DNA from: Clostridiales bacterium
GTDB lineage: Bacteria > Bacillota > Clostridia > Oscillospirales > Oscillospiraceae
Assembly: GCA_021201475.1 (NCBI GenBank)
Contig: JAJQEV010000010.1
Span: 49,695 to 113,694 of the forward strand
Length of the DNA stretch: 64,000 bases
Direction: 5' to 3'
Every line of letters starts with the position of its first letter. Positions within the stretch are counted from its first letter, which is position 1. The translations under genes and the position numbers were made by a program. Below the pieces are notes generated by a model. The model was not told the DNA's origin and searched no databases. It saw only the letters and a list, made by a program, of their open reading frames with translations. Shown one piece after another: positions 34,301 to 42,179 of this stretch.

Positions 34301-35218
34301 ATGAGTTGGACATTAGAGAGTGTACCGGATCTTTCCGGCAAAGTGATGATCGTGACCGGGGCGAACAGCGGTCTGGGGTTTGAAACGGCAAAGGAGCTTT
34401 CCCGTAAAGGCGCAAAGGTCGTGATGGCCTGTCGAAACCCTCAAAAGGCGGATGCATCCATGCAAAAGATTCGGGACGATGTTCCGGGCGCGGATCTGGA
34501 TACCATGCTTTTAGACCTTGCCAGTCAAAAAAGCGTTGCGGATTTTGCGGAACAATTCATGCAGAAATATGAGCGGCTTGATGTTCTTGTCAACAATGCC
34601 GGAATCATGGCGGCTCCATATTCCGAAACCGTCGATGGGTTTGAAAATCACTTCGCGACCAACTATCTCGGCCACTTTGCGCTGACAGGAAGGTTATTTG
34701 ACCTGTTGGAAGCAACTCCCGGCGCAAGAGTGGTCAGCGTCAGCAGTCTTGCCTACTTTTTCGGGAATAAAATAGATTTTGATAATCTGTATTATAAGAA
34801 CAGAAAGGGTTACGGCAGATGGAGAGCGTATGGACGTTCCAAAATGGAAATGCTTCTGTTTGCCTATGAAATGCAACGGCGTCTGACCCGCACGGGCAAG
34901 TCAACGATTTCGCTTGCTGCGCACCCCGGATTAGCGCAGACAAATATCATGCCGGCACAGGCGAATAACGACTTCACAAAGAAGTTCTTAACGCTGGTGG
35001 CCAGCTTTTTGAAGCCGACCATCTATGGCGCAATGCCTCTGATCCGTGCGGCTACAGACACAGCGGTCGCGGGAGGAGAATACTTCGGGCCGTCAAAGGA
35101 TAGGATGCCGGATGTCGTCAAATCGAATCAGGCGTCTCACAATCTGGATACAGCAAAAAAACTATGGGAAGTTTCTGAAAAATTAACGGGGCTTCATTAT
35201 CTGGAAGAGACACTGTAA
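34301..35218 (+). CDS. Short-chain dehydrogenase/reductase (retinol-dehydrogenase-like)
   Basis: The product is about 305 residues: IVTGANSGLGFETA cofactor loop, NNAGIM, catalytic Ser in VSVSSLAYFFG, and YGRSK (YxxxK). The overall length and C-terminal GAMPLIRAATD fit the retinol dehydrogenase/WWOX-like branch. Two starts are possible: ATG 34295 overlaps the EFR1 stop (ATGA), while ATG 34301 is better spaced from GGGGGA. It is the last gene of the HXXEE operon. Its base composition is slightly lower in GC than that of its neighbours. Confidence 0.8.
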   Translation: MSWTLESVPDLSGKVMIVTGANSGLGFETAKELSRKGAKVVMACRNPQKADASMQKIRDDVPGADLDTMLLDLASQKSVADFAEQFMQKYERLDVLVNNAGIMAAPYSETVDGFENHFATNYLGHFALTGRLFDLLEATPGARVVSVSSLAYFFGNKIDFDNLYYKNRKGYGRWRAYGRSKMEMLLFAYEMQRRLTRTGKSTISLAAHPGLAQTNIMPAQANNDFTKKFLTLVASFLKPTIYGAMPLIRAATDTAVAGGEYFGPSKDRMPDVVKSNQASHNLDTAKKLWEVSEKLTGLHYLEETL

Positions 35219-35266
35219 CGCTGCGATGGCGGAAGGATTTACGTGCAGGACACGGCTGTAATCCGG

Positions 35267-35755
35267 TTACGAGGGCTTCTCCTGCGGCTCCGCCAAATTC
35301 TGTGTACAGTCTCCAGGCTGAACGTCCTTCAGCAGCGCTTTTAGTTCATCCAGCAGAGTCTCCAGCGTTACCTGCTCCATACTGCCCTTCATGGCGGTCA
35401 CAGCATCCAGCATATGCGGGTACAGAAGCTGATAGATGTTCTTCCCTACGGGGCAGGTGCTGTCCGTTTCGTGGAGTTTGAAAATCTCCTCTACGTCATT
35501 CGTCTCCACCGCCTGATACACATCCCACAGGGTGATGTCTTTTGGCTCCCTGGCGAGATGAACCCCGCCGTTTTTTCCGGCAGAGGCCGTCAGCAGGCCG
35601 TCTCTGGACAGGTCGAGGAAGATATTCCTGATTGTGACGGCATTGGAGCCGGTGCTTTCCGCAACAAGGGTACTTGTCACCCGGCGCATTGGCGACAAAA
35701 CCGCAACATAGAGCAGCGCATGGACCGCCGTTGGAAATTTTTTGCTGACGCGCAT
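35267..35755 (-). CDS. Rrf2-family transcriptional regulator
   Basis: The 162-residue protein has an Rrf2 winged helix (KFPTAVHALLYVAVLS, TSTLVAESTGSNAVTIRNIFLDLSRDGLLTASAGKNGGVHLA). The three-Cys iron-sulfur cluster motif of IscR/NsrR is not present. Cys occurs only in STCPVGKN and near the C-terminus, so it is probably not a cluster sensor, but a thiol or small-molecule sensor as in YwgB/HypR-like members. It is divergent from the nitroreductase gene and likely binds the GTAA-N9-TTAC sites between them. Confidence 0.88.
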   Translation of the reverse strand: MRVSKKFPTAVHALLYVAVLSPMRRVTSTLVAESTGSNAVTIRNIFLDLSRDGLLTASAGKNGGVHLAREPKDITLWDVYQAVETNDVEEIFKLHETDSTCPVGKNIYQLLYPHMLDAVTAMKGSMEQVTLETLLDELKALLKDVQPGDCTQNLAEPQEKPS

Positions 35756-35793
35756 ACGACCACCTTTTCCTCTCTATCTAAGTGTGTAACAAA

Positions 35794-35822
35794 AGTATAA
35801 CAGATTTTTTCCGGAAAATCAA
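35794..35822 (-). promoter_or_regulatory. Promoter of the Rrf2 gene
   Basis: On the minus strand TTGATT (35822-35817), 17 bases, then TATACT (35799-35794). It lies back to back with the nitroreductase promoter. Confidence 0.6.
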
Positions 35823-35824
35823 TT

Positions 35825-35879
35825 GTAACACTTGACATTACGGTTAAAAGGCACTATAATGTAATTGCTCGAATTACAT
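35825..35879 (+). promoter_or_regulatory. Nitroreductase promoter with two GTAA-N9-TTAC operators
   Basis: TTGACA (35832-35837), 17 bases and TATAAT (35855-35860) make a consensus promoter. Two palindromes of form GTAA-N9-TTAC occur at 35825-35841 (covering the -35) and 35861-35877 (just after the -10, within the perfect arms ATGTAATT/AATTACAT). Their position suggests repression by the adjacent Rrf2 protein. Confidence 0.75.
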
Positions 35880-35894
35880 TAAGGAGGCATTTTT

Positions 35895-36404
35895 ATGCAA
35901 ACATTGGAAGCCATTGCAAAAAGGAAATCCACGAGAGACTTTGACCCGAATCAGGCTGTGCCGGATGAGGTGGTTGATACCATTGTGAAGGCTGGCTGCC
36001 AGGCTCCCATCGGTGGAAACCAGCGGGATTCCCTGCACCTGACGGTCTGCAGCAACAGGGACATTCTCGACGAGATCAACCCGGCCACCGCGCGGGATTT
36101 CTTCTATGGCGCGCCTGTGGTTGTCTTTGTGTCTGCTGCGCCCAAACAGATGGCCCCCAGCGTGGAGTATGCCAACGCCGCGTGCGTCATTGAGAATATG
36201 CTGATTGCCGCCACAGACGCCGGGGTGGACAACATTTACCTCTGGGGTGCTGTGCAGGCGCTGGCTCGGAACCCTGAGCTGTGCGCGAAGATGGGGATTC
36301 CGGAAGGGTTTAAGCCTGTCTCTGCCGCAGCGCTCGGCTACAGTCTCAGCGGGGCCTCGCAGCCGAGGGAGCTGTCTGTGTCGCTCAGCGCCAACTATAT
36401 CTGA
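35895..36404 (+). CDS. Nitroreductase family protein
   Basis: The 169-residue protein has the FMN-binding nitroreductase fold. The opening AIAKRKSTRDFDPNQAVPDEVVDTIVKAGCQAPIGGN is typical, as is the later IAATDAGVDNIYLWGAVQAL. It reduces nitro compounds, quinones or enones with NAD(P)H. A strong AAGGAGG precedes the ATG, directly after the operator. It is likely induced by electrophile or redox stress through the Rrf2 regulator. Confidence 0.88.
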   Translation: MQTLEAIAKRKSTRDFDPNQAVPDEVVDTIVKAGCQAPIGGNQRDSLHLTVCSNRDILDEINPATARDFFYGAPVVVFVSAAPKQMAPSVEYANAACVIENMLIAATDAGVDNIYLWGAVQALARNPELCAKMGIPEGFKPVSAAALGYSLSGASQPRELSVSLSANYI

Positions 36405-36414
36405 TAAAACCACC

Positions 36415-36461
36415 CAGCGCCCACCGAAGAAGAGAACCATTCTCCGGCGGGCGCTGTTTAT
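36415..36461 (+). terminator. Hairpin between nitroreductase and flavodoxin
   Basis: CAGCGCCCACCG and CGGCGGGCGCTG pair with one mismatch around an 18-base loop, then TTTATTA. It may end the nitroreductase transcript partially, leaving the downstream cluster in lower amount. Confidence 0.55.
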
Positions 36462-36487
36462 TACACAAAGATGGAGGAAATTTTATT

Positions 36488-36946
36488 ATGAAGACATTGA
36501 TTGCATACTATTCCAGGGCCGGTGCAACGAAAAAGGCAGCGGAAACGCTCCAAAGCATCACAAACGGAGATTTATTTGAGATTAAGGGTGAAAAGAACTA
36601 TGGCAATTATTTCACTGCGCTGGGAATCGCCAGAAAGGAATTTTCCGAAAACGAGCTCCCGAAGGTAACCGGTAAGGTGGACGCGTTCGATTCTTACGAC
36701 CGTATCCTGATCGGCTTCCCGATTTGGTACAGCAAATGTCCGCAGTTGGTGCTGTCTTTTGTCTTGCAGTATGATTTCTCCGAAAAAGAGGTTTATCCCT
36801 TCTGCACCAGCGGAATGAGCGGGCCGGAGCAGGCAGTCGAACAGCTGAAAAGTGCCTGTAGGGGCGCCAACGTTCACGCTGGGCTTCGCCTAAACAAGTG
36901 CGATGAAGAAAAAGTCGGAAAGTGGCTTGGAGTGAATCAGGCATGA
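36488..36946 (+). CDS. Flavodoxin
   Basis: The 152-residue flavodoxin has the FMN phosphate loop YYSRAGATKKAAE and the family segment RILIGFPIWYSKCPQLVLSF, followed by FCTSGMSGPEQAV. It transfers single electrons. Its TGA overlaps the start of the first sirtuin-like gene as ATGA, so the two are translated together, a strong hint of functional linkage between redox chemistry and the sirtuins. Confidence 0.88.
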   Translation: MKTLIAYYSRAGATKKAAETLQSITNGDLFEIKGEKNYGNYFTALGIARKEFSENELPKVTGKVDAFDSYDRILIGFPIWYSKCPQLVLSFVLQYDFSEKEVYPFCTSGMSGPEQAVEQLKSACRGANVHAGLRLNKCDEEKVGKWLGVNQA

Positions 36947-37668
36947 AAAGCGAATACGCTCAGTTGAAGGAATATATAGAGCAAAGCGGCAAAACCGTCG
37001 CCGTCACCGGTGCAGGAATCTCCTATCTCTACGGGATGCGCCGCCTGAAGCAGAGCGTGGGAATGATGAACTACAGACGGGTATTTTCCGTTTCCTATGT
37101 GCGCAAAAACCCGGAGAAATTCTATGCAGTCATAAAGGACGCCTTTCTGGACGCCACCTTTGTCAAGGGGCCGAGCACCGTTCACAAGCAGCTGGCGGAG
37201 CTGGAGCGGCAGGGAAAGCTCTGCGGCATCGTCACCCAGAACATGGACTGCCTGCACACCGTCGCCGGATCCCAAAACGTGATTGAGTTTCAGGGCAGCT
37301 TTCGGGACAACGTCTGCATCGACTGCGGCGAGCGCTGTTATGATTACCAGGTGTGGAACCAGGGGCACATGCCCCGCTGTGAGAAGTGCGGCGCGCCGCT
37401 GATGCCGACCGCCTTTTGCAGAGACAGCAATGCCGACACCGATGTCTCACGGGAGAGCATGCGGAAAGCTGCCGACCTGATTGCTCAGGCGGATTTGGTG
37501 CTGGTTATTGGCACCACCGGCTTCCGCAGCGAGGAGTATCTGAGCCGGATGAAGGCCGGAACAAAGTTGGTGCAGATCAATCCGTCTCCGACGCAGTTTG
37601 ACCAGAGCGCCGACCTGAACATTCGGGCGGACGCCGCCGAAGCGCTGGACGCCGTCTTAAACGGGTAA
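36943..37668 (+). CDS. Sirtuin-like protein 1 (His-to-Gln active site)
   Basis: The 241-residue Sir2-fold protein binds NAD by VTGAGIS (residues about 20-26), TQNMDCLHTVAG and VLVIGTTGF, with INPSP for the ribose. A CxxC...CxxC zinc module is present (CIDCG, CEKCG). Where classical sirtuins have the catalytic His of the HG motif, this reads EFQGS (Gln). As I recall, that change marks class M sirtuins (SirTM), which ADP-ribosylate rather than deacetylate. The GIPDFR motif is also absent. Translation is coupled to flavodoxin. Confidence 0.8.
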   Translation: MKSEYAQLKEYIEQSGKTVAVTGAGISYLYGMRRLKQSVGMMNYRRVFSVSYVRKNPEKFYAVIKDAFLDATFVKGPSTVHKQLAELERQGKLCGIVTQNMDCLHTVAGSQNVIEFQGSFRDNVCIDCGERCYDYQVWNQGHMPRCEKCGAPLMPTAFCRDSNADTDVSRESMRKAADLIAQADLVLVIGTTGFRSEEYLSRMKAGTKLVQINPSPTQFDQSADLNIRADAAEALDAVLNG

Positions 37669-37708
37669 GGCTGGAGCGCTTATGGGATGGTTCAAAGGAG
37701 GCCGGAGT

Positions 37709-38413
37709 ATGGACAAAATCCAACAGTTAGCCGACTACATTGACCGAAGCAGCAGCATCGTCGCCACCACCGGAGCAGGCATTTCCGTCGCCGGTGGCGG
37801 GGTCACTTACGGACAAATGCTCTTTTCCCGCAGAGGCGGAGGCAGACGGGGTTCCGACGCAGGTTCCTTTTTGCCCACCTATCTGGAGACCATGTTCTCC
37901 TATCAGCCCAGCTTTGCTCACTATGCCCTGGCAGACCTGGAAGCGGAGGGCAAGCTCACCGGCATTATCACCACGAACGTGGACTGTATGCACACAATAG
38001 CGGGGTCAAAAAACGTAGCGGAGATACAGGGCAGCCTCCAGGTCAACTGTTGCGCCAAGTGTGGCCGCCATTATGACGGGTATGAGATTTGGAAGCAGGA
38101 CGAGCTGCCCCGGTGCGATGCCTGCGGCGGGGAAATTCTTCCCTGGCCGCTTTACAGCCATATTGGCCTGTGGGACGCAGACGTCAGGAAAGCCAGAAGC
38201 TGGATTGCAAAGGCCGACCTGATTCTTGTCATCGGAACGCGGGGCAACTATGGAGACGTTTACTGGGATTATCGGCGGAGGGATGCGGCTATCGTCCAAA
38301 TCAATCCGGGACATACCGGCTTTGACAGCGTGGCTGATTTGAACATCCGCCAGGGTTCCGATGAGGTTTTCCAAAGTCTGAAGAAAATACGGAATACAAC
38401 TGACGGAATGTGA
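37709..38413 (+). CDS. Sirtuin-like protein 2 (His-to-Gln active site)
   Basis: The product is about 234 residues: TTGAGIS, a glycine-rich SVAGGGVTYGQ loop replacing GIPDFR, TTNVDCMHTIAG, then AEIQGS with Gln at the catalytic His position. Zinc Cys pairs CAKCG and CDACG follow, and the C-terminus reads VQINPGHTGFDSVADLN. It is a close tandem paralogue of the next gene. ATG 37709 has AAAGGAGG, but an upstream ATG at 37682 would match the N-terminus of copy 3. Predicted role: NAD-dependent ADP-ribosyl transfer. Confidence 0.78.
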   Translation: MDKIQQLADYIDRSSSIVATTGAGISVAGGGVTYGQMLFSRRGGGRRGSDAGSFLPTYLETMFSYQPSFAHYALADLEAEGKLTGIITTNVDCMHTIAGSKNVAEIQGSLQVNCCAKCGRHYDGYEIWKQDELPRCDACGGEILPWPLYSHIGLWDADVRKARSWIAKADLILVIGTRGNYGDVYWDYRRRDAAIVQINPGHTGFDSVADLNIRQGSDEVFQSLKKIRNTTDGM

Positions 38414-38434
38414 TAAAGATAGGATGTGAACCTG

Positions 38435-39151
38435 ATGAGAATTTCCAGAGGAGGCCGGAGTGAGGACAAAATAGAGCAGTTAGCCGAGTACATTGACCAG
38501 AGCCACGCGGCGGTGGCCATCACCGGCGCAGGGATTTCTCTCTCCGGCGGCGGCGTGACCTATGGGCAGCTTTCCCGCTCTATCCGCCCGGGCGGATTTG
38601 GGAGCGACCGCTTTTTGCGCTCTTACATCAAAACCATGCATCACTATCACCCCAGCCCCAGCCATTATGCCCTCCGGGAGTTGGAGGAGGAAGGGAAGCT
38701 GATGGGAATCATCACCACAAACGAGGACTGTATGCACACGATGGCCGGTTCCAGGAACGTGGCGGAAATCCAGGGCAGCTGTCAAATCAACCGCTGCTCC
38801 AAATGCGGGCGGCACTACGACGGCTATGAGATATGGGAGCAGGATGAGTTGCCCAAATGCGACTTCTGCGGTGGGACGATTCTCCCGTGGGAGCTTTACA
38901 GCCACATCGGGCTTTGGGACGAGGGCGTGAAAAAGGCGCAGGACTGGATTTCCAAGGCAGATTTGCTTCTTGTGATTGGAACCAACGGCTATTATGGGAG
39001 CGCCTATTGGAATTACCGGCGGAGAGACGCCGTCATTGTCCAAATCAATCCGGGCCACACCGGCTTTGACAGTGTAGCCGATTTGAACATCCGGGAACCT
39101 TGCGACGATGTGTTCCGGAAATTGAAAGAAAGGCGGGGCGAACATGGCTGA
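38435..39151 (+). CDS. Sirtuin-like protein 3 (His-to-Gln active site)
   Basis: The product is about 238 residues, closely similar to copy 2 from GGRSEDKIEQL to the end. Motifs: ITGAGIS, TTNEDCMHTMAG, AEIQGS (Gln in place of His), CSKCG/CDFCG, VIGTNGYYGSAYW. The internal ATG used by copy 2 is GAG here, so translation must start upstream, at ATG 38435 or GTG 38426. It overlaps the PARG-like gene by eight bases, which couples a predicted writer to a predicted eraser. Confidence 0.78.
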   Translation: MRISRGGRSEDKIEQLAEYIDQSHAAVAITGAGISLSGGGVTYGQLSRSIRPGGFGSDRFLRSYIKTMHHYHPSPSHYALRELEEEGKLMGIITTNEDCMHTMAGSRNVAEIQGSCQINRCSKCGRHYDGYEIWEQDELPKCDFCGGTILPWELYSHIGLWDEGVKKAQDWISKADLLLVIGTNGYYGSAYWNYRRRDAVIVQINPGHTGFDSVADLNIREPCDDVFRKLKERRGEHG

Positions 39152-40151
39152 GCAGGAAATCAAAAAGGAACTATCCGAAGAAGAACGGCTCAAACAAATA
39201 GCGGCGCAGATGCGGGCGCGGGAGTATCAGGGCCTCTCTGAGGAGGAAATTCAGGAACGGGAACGGCAGAAGGAAATGCGCAGGAAAAAGAACATTGCGA
39301 TACTGGAGGACACGCTGGCCATTCTGGAACGAGGTGGCTACTCCAAGAACGGGCAGGACGTGCGGCTTGCCTTTTCACCGGAGCAGATGCGGGAGATTCA
39401 GGTGTACTTGCCGGAGGAGCTTGCGTCGCTCACTGCTACGGAACAGGCAGAAATGCAGCCGCAAAGTGATTCCTGTACCTTCGGCTGTGAAAATGAGGAT
39501 GCCCTTGTTTTAGCGCAGAAGCAGTATCAGCGCCTGAAAAACGCGGGAGACCCTGCGCCCAAAATTCTGGTGCTGAATCTGGCCAGCGCTACCCGGCCCG
39601 GTGGCCAGACCCGGAACGGAGCCAGCGCCCAGGAGGAGGATCTCTGCCGGAGGACCTCTCTGCTGCTGTCCCTGGAAAGCGAGGACGCAAGGCGGTACTA
39701 TGACTACAACAATGCCAAAAAGACCCGCATGGGGTCTGACGGTGTGCTGCTGTCCCCCAACGTGGAGGTTATCAAAGACGCCTCGTCCGAACCCCTTTCC
39801 CAGCCGTTCCCCATCTCCGTCATGAGCTGCGCCGCCCCCATGGTGCGCATGGGACTGGAGGGGATGAGCCAGCAGGAATATGAGGGGATGCTCTACAAGC
39901 GTATTCAGGGGATGCTGTTGGCGGCGGCCTCCCAAGGCTATCGTCACCTGATTCTGGGCGCTTTTGGCTGCGGCGTGTACGGGAATGATGCGGCCTTAGT
40001 CTCCGATTTGTTTGCCCGTGCCATTCGGGCGTTCACCTTTGCCGGAATGGGCAGCAGGCAGATTTTTGATTCCATTCAGTTTGCTGTCCTTTGCCGCCCG
40101 GGGAAGGATTACAACTACAGGGAGTTTTGCAGGAACTTCTCCCCCGATTGA
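39144..40151 (+). CDS. Microbial PARG-like (TIGR02452) macrodomain protein
   Basis: The product is 335 residues. An N-terminal charged helical segment (1-60) precedes the microbial poly(ADP-ribose) glycohydrolase-type domain. The catalytic signature appears as VLNLASATRPGGQTRNG followed by AQEED, corresponding to GGG-x-QEE of bacterial PARGs (first glycine replaced). ILGAFGCGVYGND completes the macrodomain-like fold. Expected activity is removal of ADP-ribose from protein. It overlaps the third sirtuin-like gene, and the four genes form a write/erase cassette. Confidence 0.82.
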   Translation: MAEQEIKKELSEEERLKQIAAQMRAREYQGLSEEEIQERERQKEMRRKKNIAILEDTLAILERGGYSKNGQDVRLAFSPEQMREIQVYLPEELASLTATEQAEMQPQSDSCTFGCENEDALVLAQKQYQRLKNAGDPAPKILVLNLASATRPGGQTRNGASAQEEDLCRRTSLLLSLESEDARRYYDYNNAKKTRMGSDGVLLSPNVEVIKDASSEPLSQPFPISVMSCAAPMVRMGLEGMSQQEYEGMLYKRIQGMLLAAASQGYRHLILGAFGCGVYGNDAALVSDLFARAIRAFTFAGMGSRQIFDSIQFAVLCRPGKDYNYREFCRNFSPD

Positions 40152-40218
40152 GTAGCTTCCAAATTTATCGTTTTCGCCTTTGACCCGTCATTCATCCGGC
40201 CCTGAGGAGGCCCACTCT

Positions 40219-41688
40219 ATGAGCAATTCCACCATTTATGAACGTTTTATAGAAACCGTAACGCAATTTCCCGAACAGCCTGTCATTATAGAGCAGGCGC
40301 GGACCCTCACCTACGCCCAGCTTGACCGGCGCATTGACGTGATTGCAGGAAGCTTTCCCTCACAGGAAAGCTTCATCGGCATCGTAGCAGACCACGGGGC
40401 GGATTTCATCGCCGCCATTTTTGCTGTGCTGAAAACCGGGGCGGCTTACGTTCCGGCGGAGCCGGATTTCCCGGAGGAGCGCATTCGCTTTATGATGCAG
40501 GAGAGCGGCGTGGGCTTCATCATCACCCAGCGGAAGTATCAGGAGAAGCTGACAGGATTCCCTCTGCTGTTCCTGGAGGACATGACCAAGGAAGCTGCTG
40601 CGTGTGGAAATAATCACTTGACACGTCCGGCGTCTTTGGCTTATATTTTATATACCTCCGGTTCCACCGGTGTGCCGAAGGGCGTCTGCGTGACCAACGC
40701 CAACGTCTGCCATTATGTTCGGGCGTTTCAGCACGAGTTTCACCCTGCCGTTGGGGACGTGATGCTGCAATACTCCGTCTGCTCCTTCGACATTTTCGTC
40801 GAGGAAGTCTTTACCACCCTGCTCTCCGGAGCTGCCCTCGCCATCCCGGATGGCCCGGCGAGAGCGGATGTCCATTCCTTGATGGACTTTGTACAGGAAA
40901 AGAACGTAACCATGCTCAGCGGATTTCCCTATCTGCTGATGGAACTGAATGAGTTGGAGCGCATCCCCTCCAGCCTGCGACTGCTGATCAGCGGCGGCGA
41001 TATTTTGCGGGAGCGCTATGTAAATCATCTGCTGCCCCAGGTCACGGTCTACAACACCTATGGGCCGTCGGAGACCACCGTCTGTTGCAGCTATTTTTGC
41101 TGCAACGGCCAGAAGGCGCTGGAGGACGGCACCTATCCCATCGGGAAAGCAGTGCTTGGGACGCAGATCGAGCTACTGGATGAGGATGGAAACCCCGTCC
41201 CCGCCGGTGCTGTGGGGGAGCTTTGCATCTCTGGCGGCGGCGTCTCCAACGGCTATCTCGACCAGAGTAAGAATGAAATGTTCGTGACCACAGCAGACGG
41301 AAAACGGCTCTACCGCAGCGGCGATTTGGGCTACCTCCTGCCGGACGGCAATCTGGCGTTCCTGCACCGCAGAGATTCCCAGGTGATGATCCTCGGGAAG
41401 CGGGTAGAGCCGGAGGAGGTGGAGAATATCCTCTGCGACTGCGAAGAAGTGCAGACCGCCGTGGTCTGCCCGTTCACCGATGAGCACGGCCTCTCCTACC
41501 TGACCGCCTATGTGGTCCCTGAGGGGACAGGGTTCGTGCTGTCCGAGGTCAAAAAGAAGCTACAGCGTTATCTGACCTCCTTTATGATACCGGAATTTTT
41601 CGTGATACTGGATCACATCCCCCTGACCCCCAACGGGAAGCCTGACGTAAAAAGCCTGCCAGTGGTGCTGAAAGAGGGCGCTTGCTGA
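40219..41688 (+). CDS. Stand-alone amino-acid adenylation (NRPS A-domain) enzyme
   Basis: The 489-residue ANL-family enzyme contains only an adenylation domain: A3 YTSGSTGVPKGV, A5 YGPSETT, A7 YRSGDLG, A8 RVEPEEVE, A10 NGKPD with the catalytic Lys. No condensation or carrier domain is attached. The Asp in SFDIFVEE aligns with Asp235 of PheA, which holds the alpha-amino group, so the substrate is probably an alpha-amino acid; an acidic residue lines the pocket. DltA-like use is possible. It lies 67 bases after the PARG gene, with GAGGAGG upstream. Confidence 0.85.
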   Translation: MSNSTIYERFIETVTQFPEQPVIIEQARTLTYAQLDRRIDVIAGSFPSQESFIGIVADHGADFIAAIFAVLKTGAAYVPAEPDFPEERIRFMMQESGVGFIITQRKYQEKLTGFPLLFLEDMTKEAAACGNNHLTRPASLAYILYTSGSTGVPKGVCVTNANVCHYVRAFQHEFHPAVGDVMLQYSVCSFDIFVEEVFTTLLSGAALAIPDGPARADVHSLMDFVQEKNVTMLSGFPYLLMELNELERIPSSLRLLISGGDILRERYVNHLLPQVTVYNTYGPSETTVCCSYFCCNGQKALEDGTYPIGKAVLGTQIELLDEDGNPVPAGAVGELCISGGGVSNGYLDQSKNEMFVTTADGKRLYRSGDLGYLLPDGNLAFLHRRDSQVMILGKRVEPEEVENILCDCEEVQTAVVCPFTDEHGLSYLTAYVVPEGTGFVLSEVKKKLQRYLTSFMIPEFFVILDHIPLTPNGKPDVKSLPVVLKEGAC

Positions 41689-41689
41689 A

Positions 41690-42163
41690 TTGGAACTCAC
41701 AATCAGAAAAGCGGACTGCTCTGACCTGGAGGAGCTGCTACGCTGGCGGGAGGTCGTTCTGCGGGAGGTATTTTCCATCCCCGCCGGGGAGGATATGACA
41801 GAGCTTCTCGCCGCAAACCGGGCGTATTACCAAACCGCGCTGGAGACGGGGGAACATATCGCATGCTTTGCCTGCATAGGGGAACAGATTGTGGGCTGCG
41901 GCGGCGTCTGTCTCTACCCGGAGATGCCCTCGCCGGACAACCCCAGCGGCAAATGCGGGTATCTGATGAATATTTACACCGTTCCCGCTATGCGTCAGCG
42001 GGGCGTGGGAAAGAAGACCGTCCAATGGCTGGTGCAGGAGGCGAAGCGCCGTGGCGCGGAGAAAATCTATCTGGAGACGTCGGAGCAGGCGTATCCACTG
42101 TATCGGTCATTGGGCTTTCAGGACATGAAGGGGTATTTGAAGTATAATGAAAAACCTGTTTAG
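41690..42163 (+). CDS. GNAT family N-acetyltransferase
   Basis: The 157-residue GNAT begins at a TTG two bases after the A-domain stop. The acetyl-CoA loop is PAMRQRGVGKKTVQWL and the C-terminus has LYRSLGFQDMKGY. The immediate linkage suggests it modifies the aminoacyl product or the same metabolite as the adenylation enzyme. Confidence 0.85.
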   Translation: MELTIRKADCSDLEELLRWREVVLREVFSIPAGEDMTELLAANRAYYQTALETGEHIACFACIGEQIVGCGGVCLYPEMPSPDNPSGKCGYLMNIYTVPAMRQRGVGKKTVQWLVQEAKRRGAEKIYLETSEQAYPLYRSLGFQDMKGYLKYNEKPV

Positions 42164-42179
42164 GCCAAGGTGAGAGAAC

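Noticed and set aside
36943..39151. Reading the sirtuin genes as an anti-phage defence island (NAD depletion)
   Set aside because: No Argonaute, SIR2-effector partner, nuclease or other defence gene is adjacent; the PARG and flavodoxin linkage fits protein modification better.
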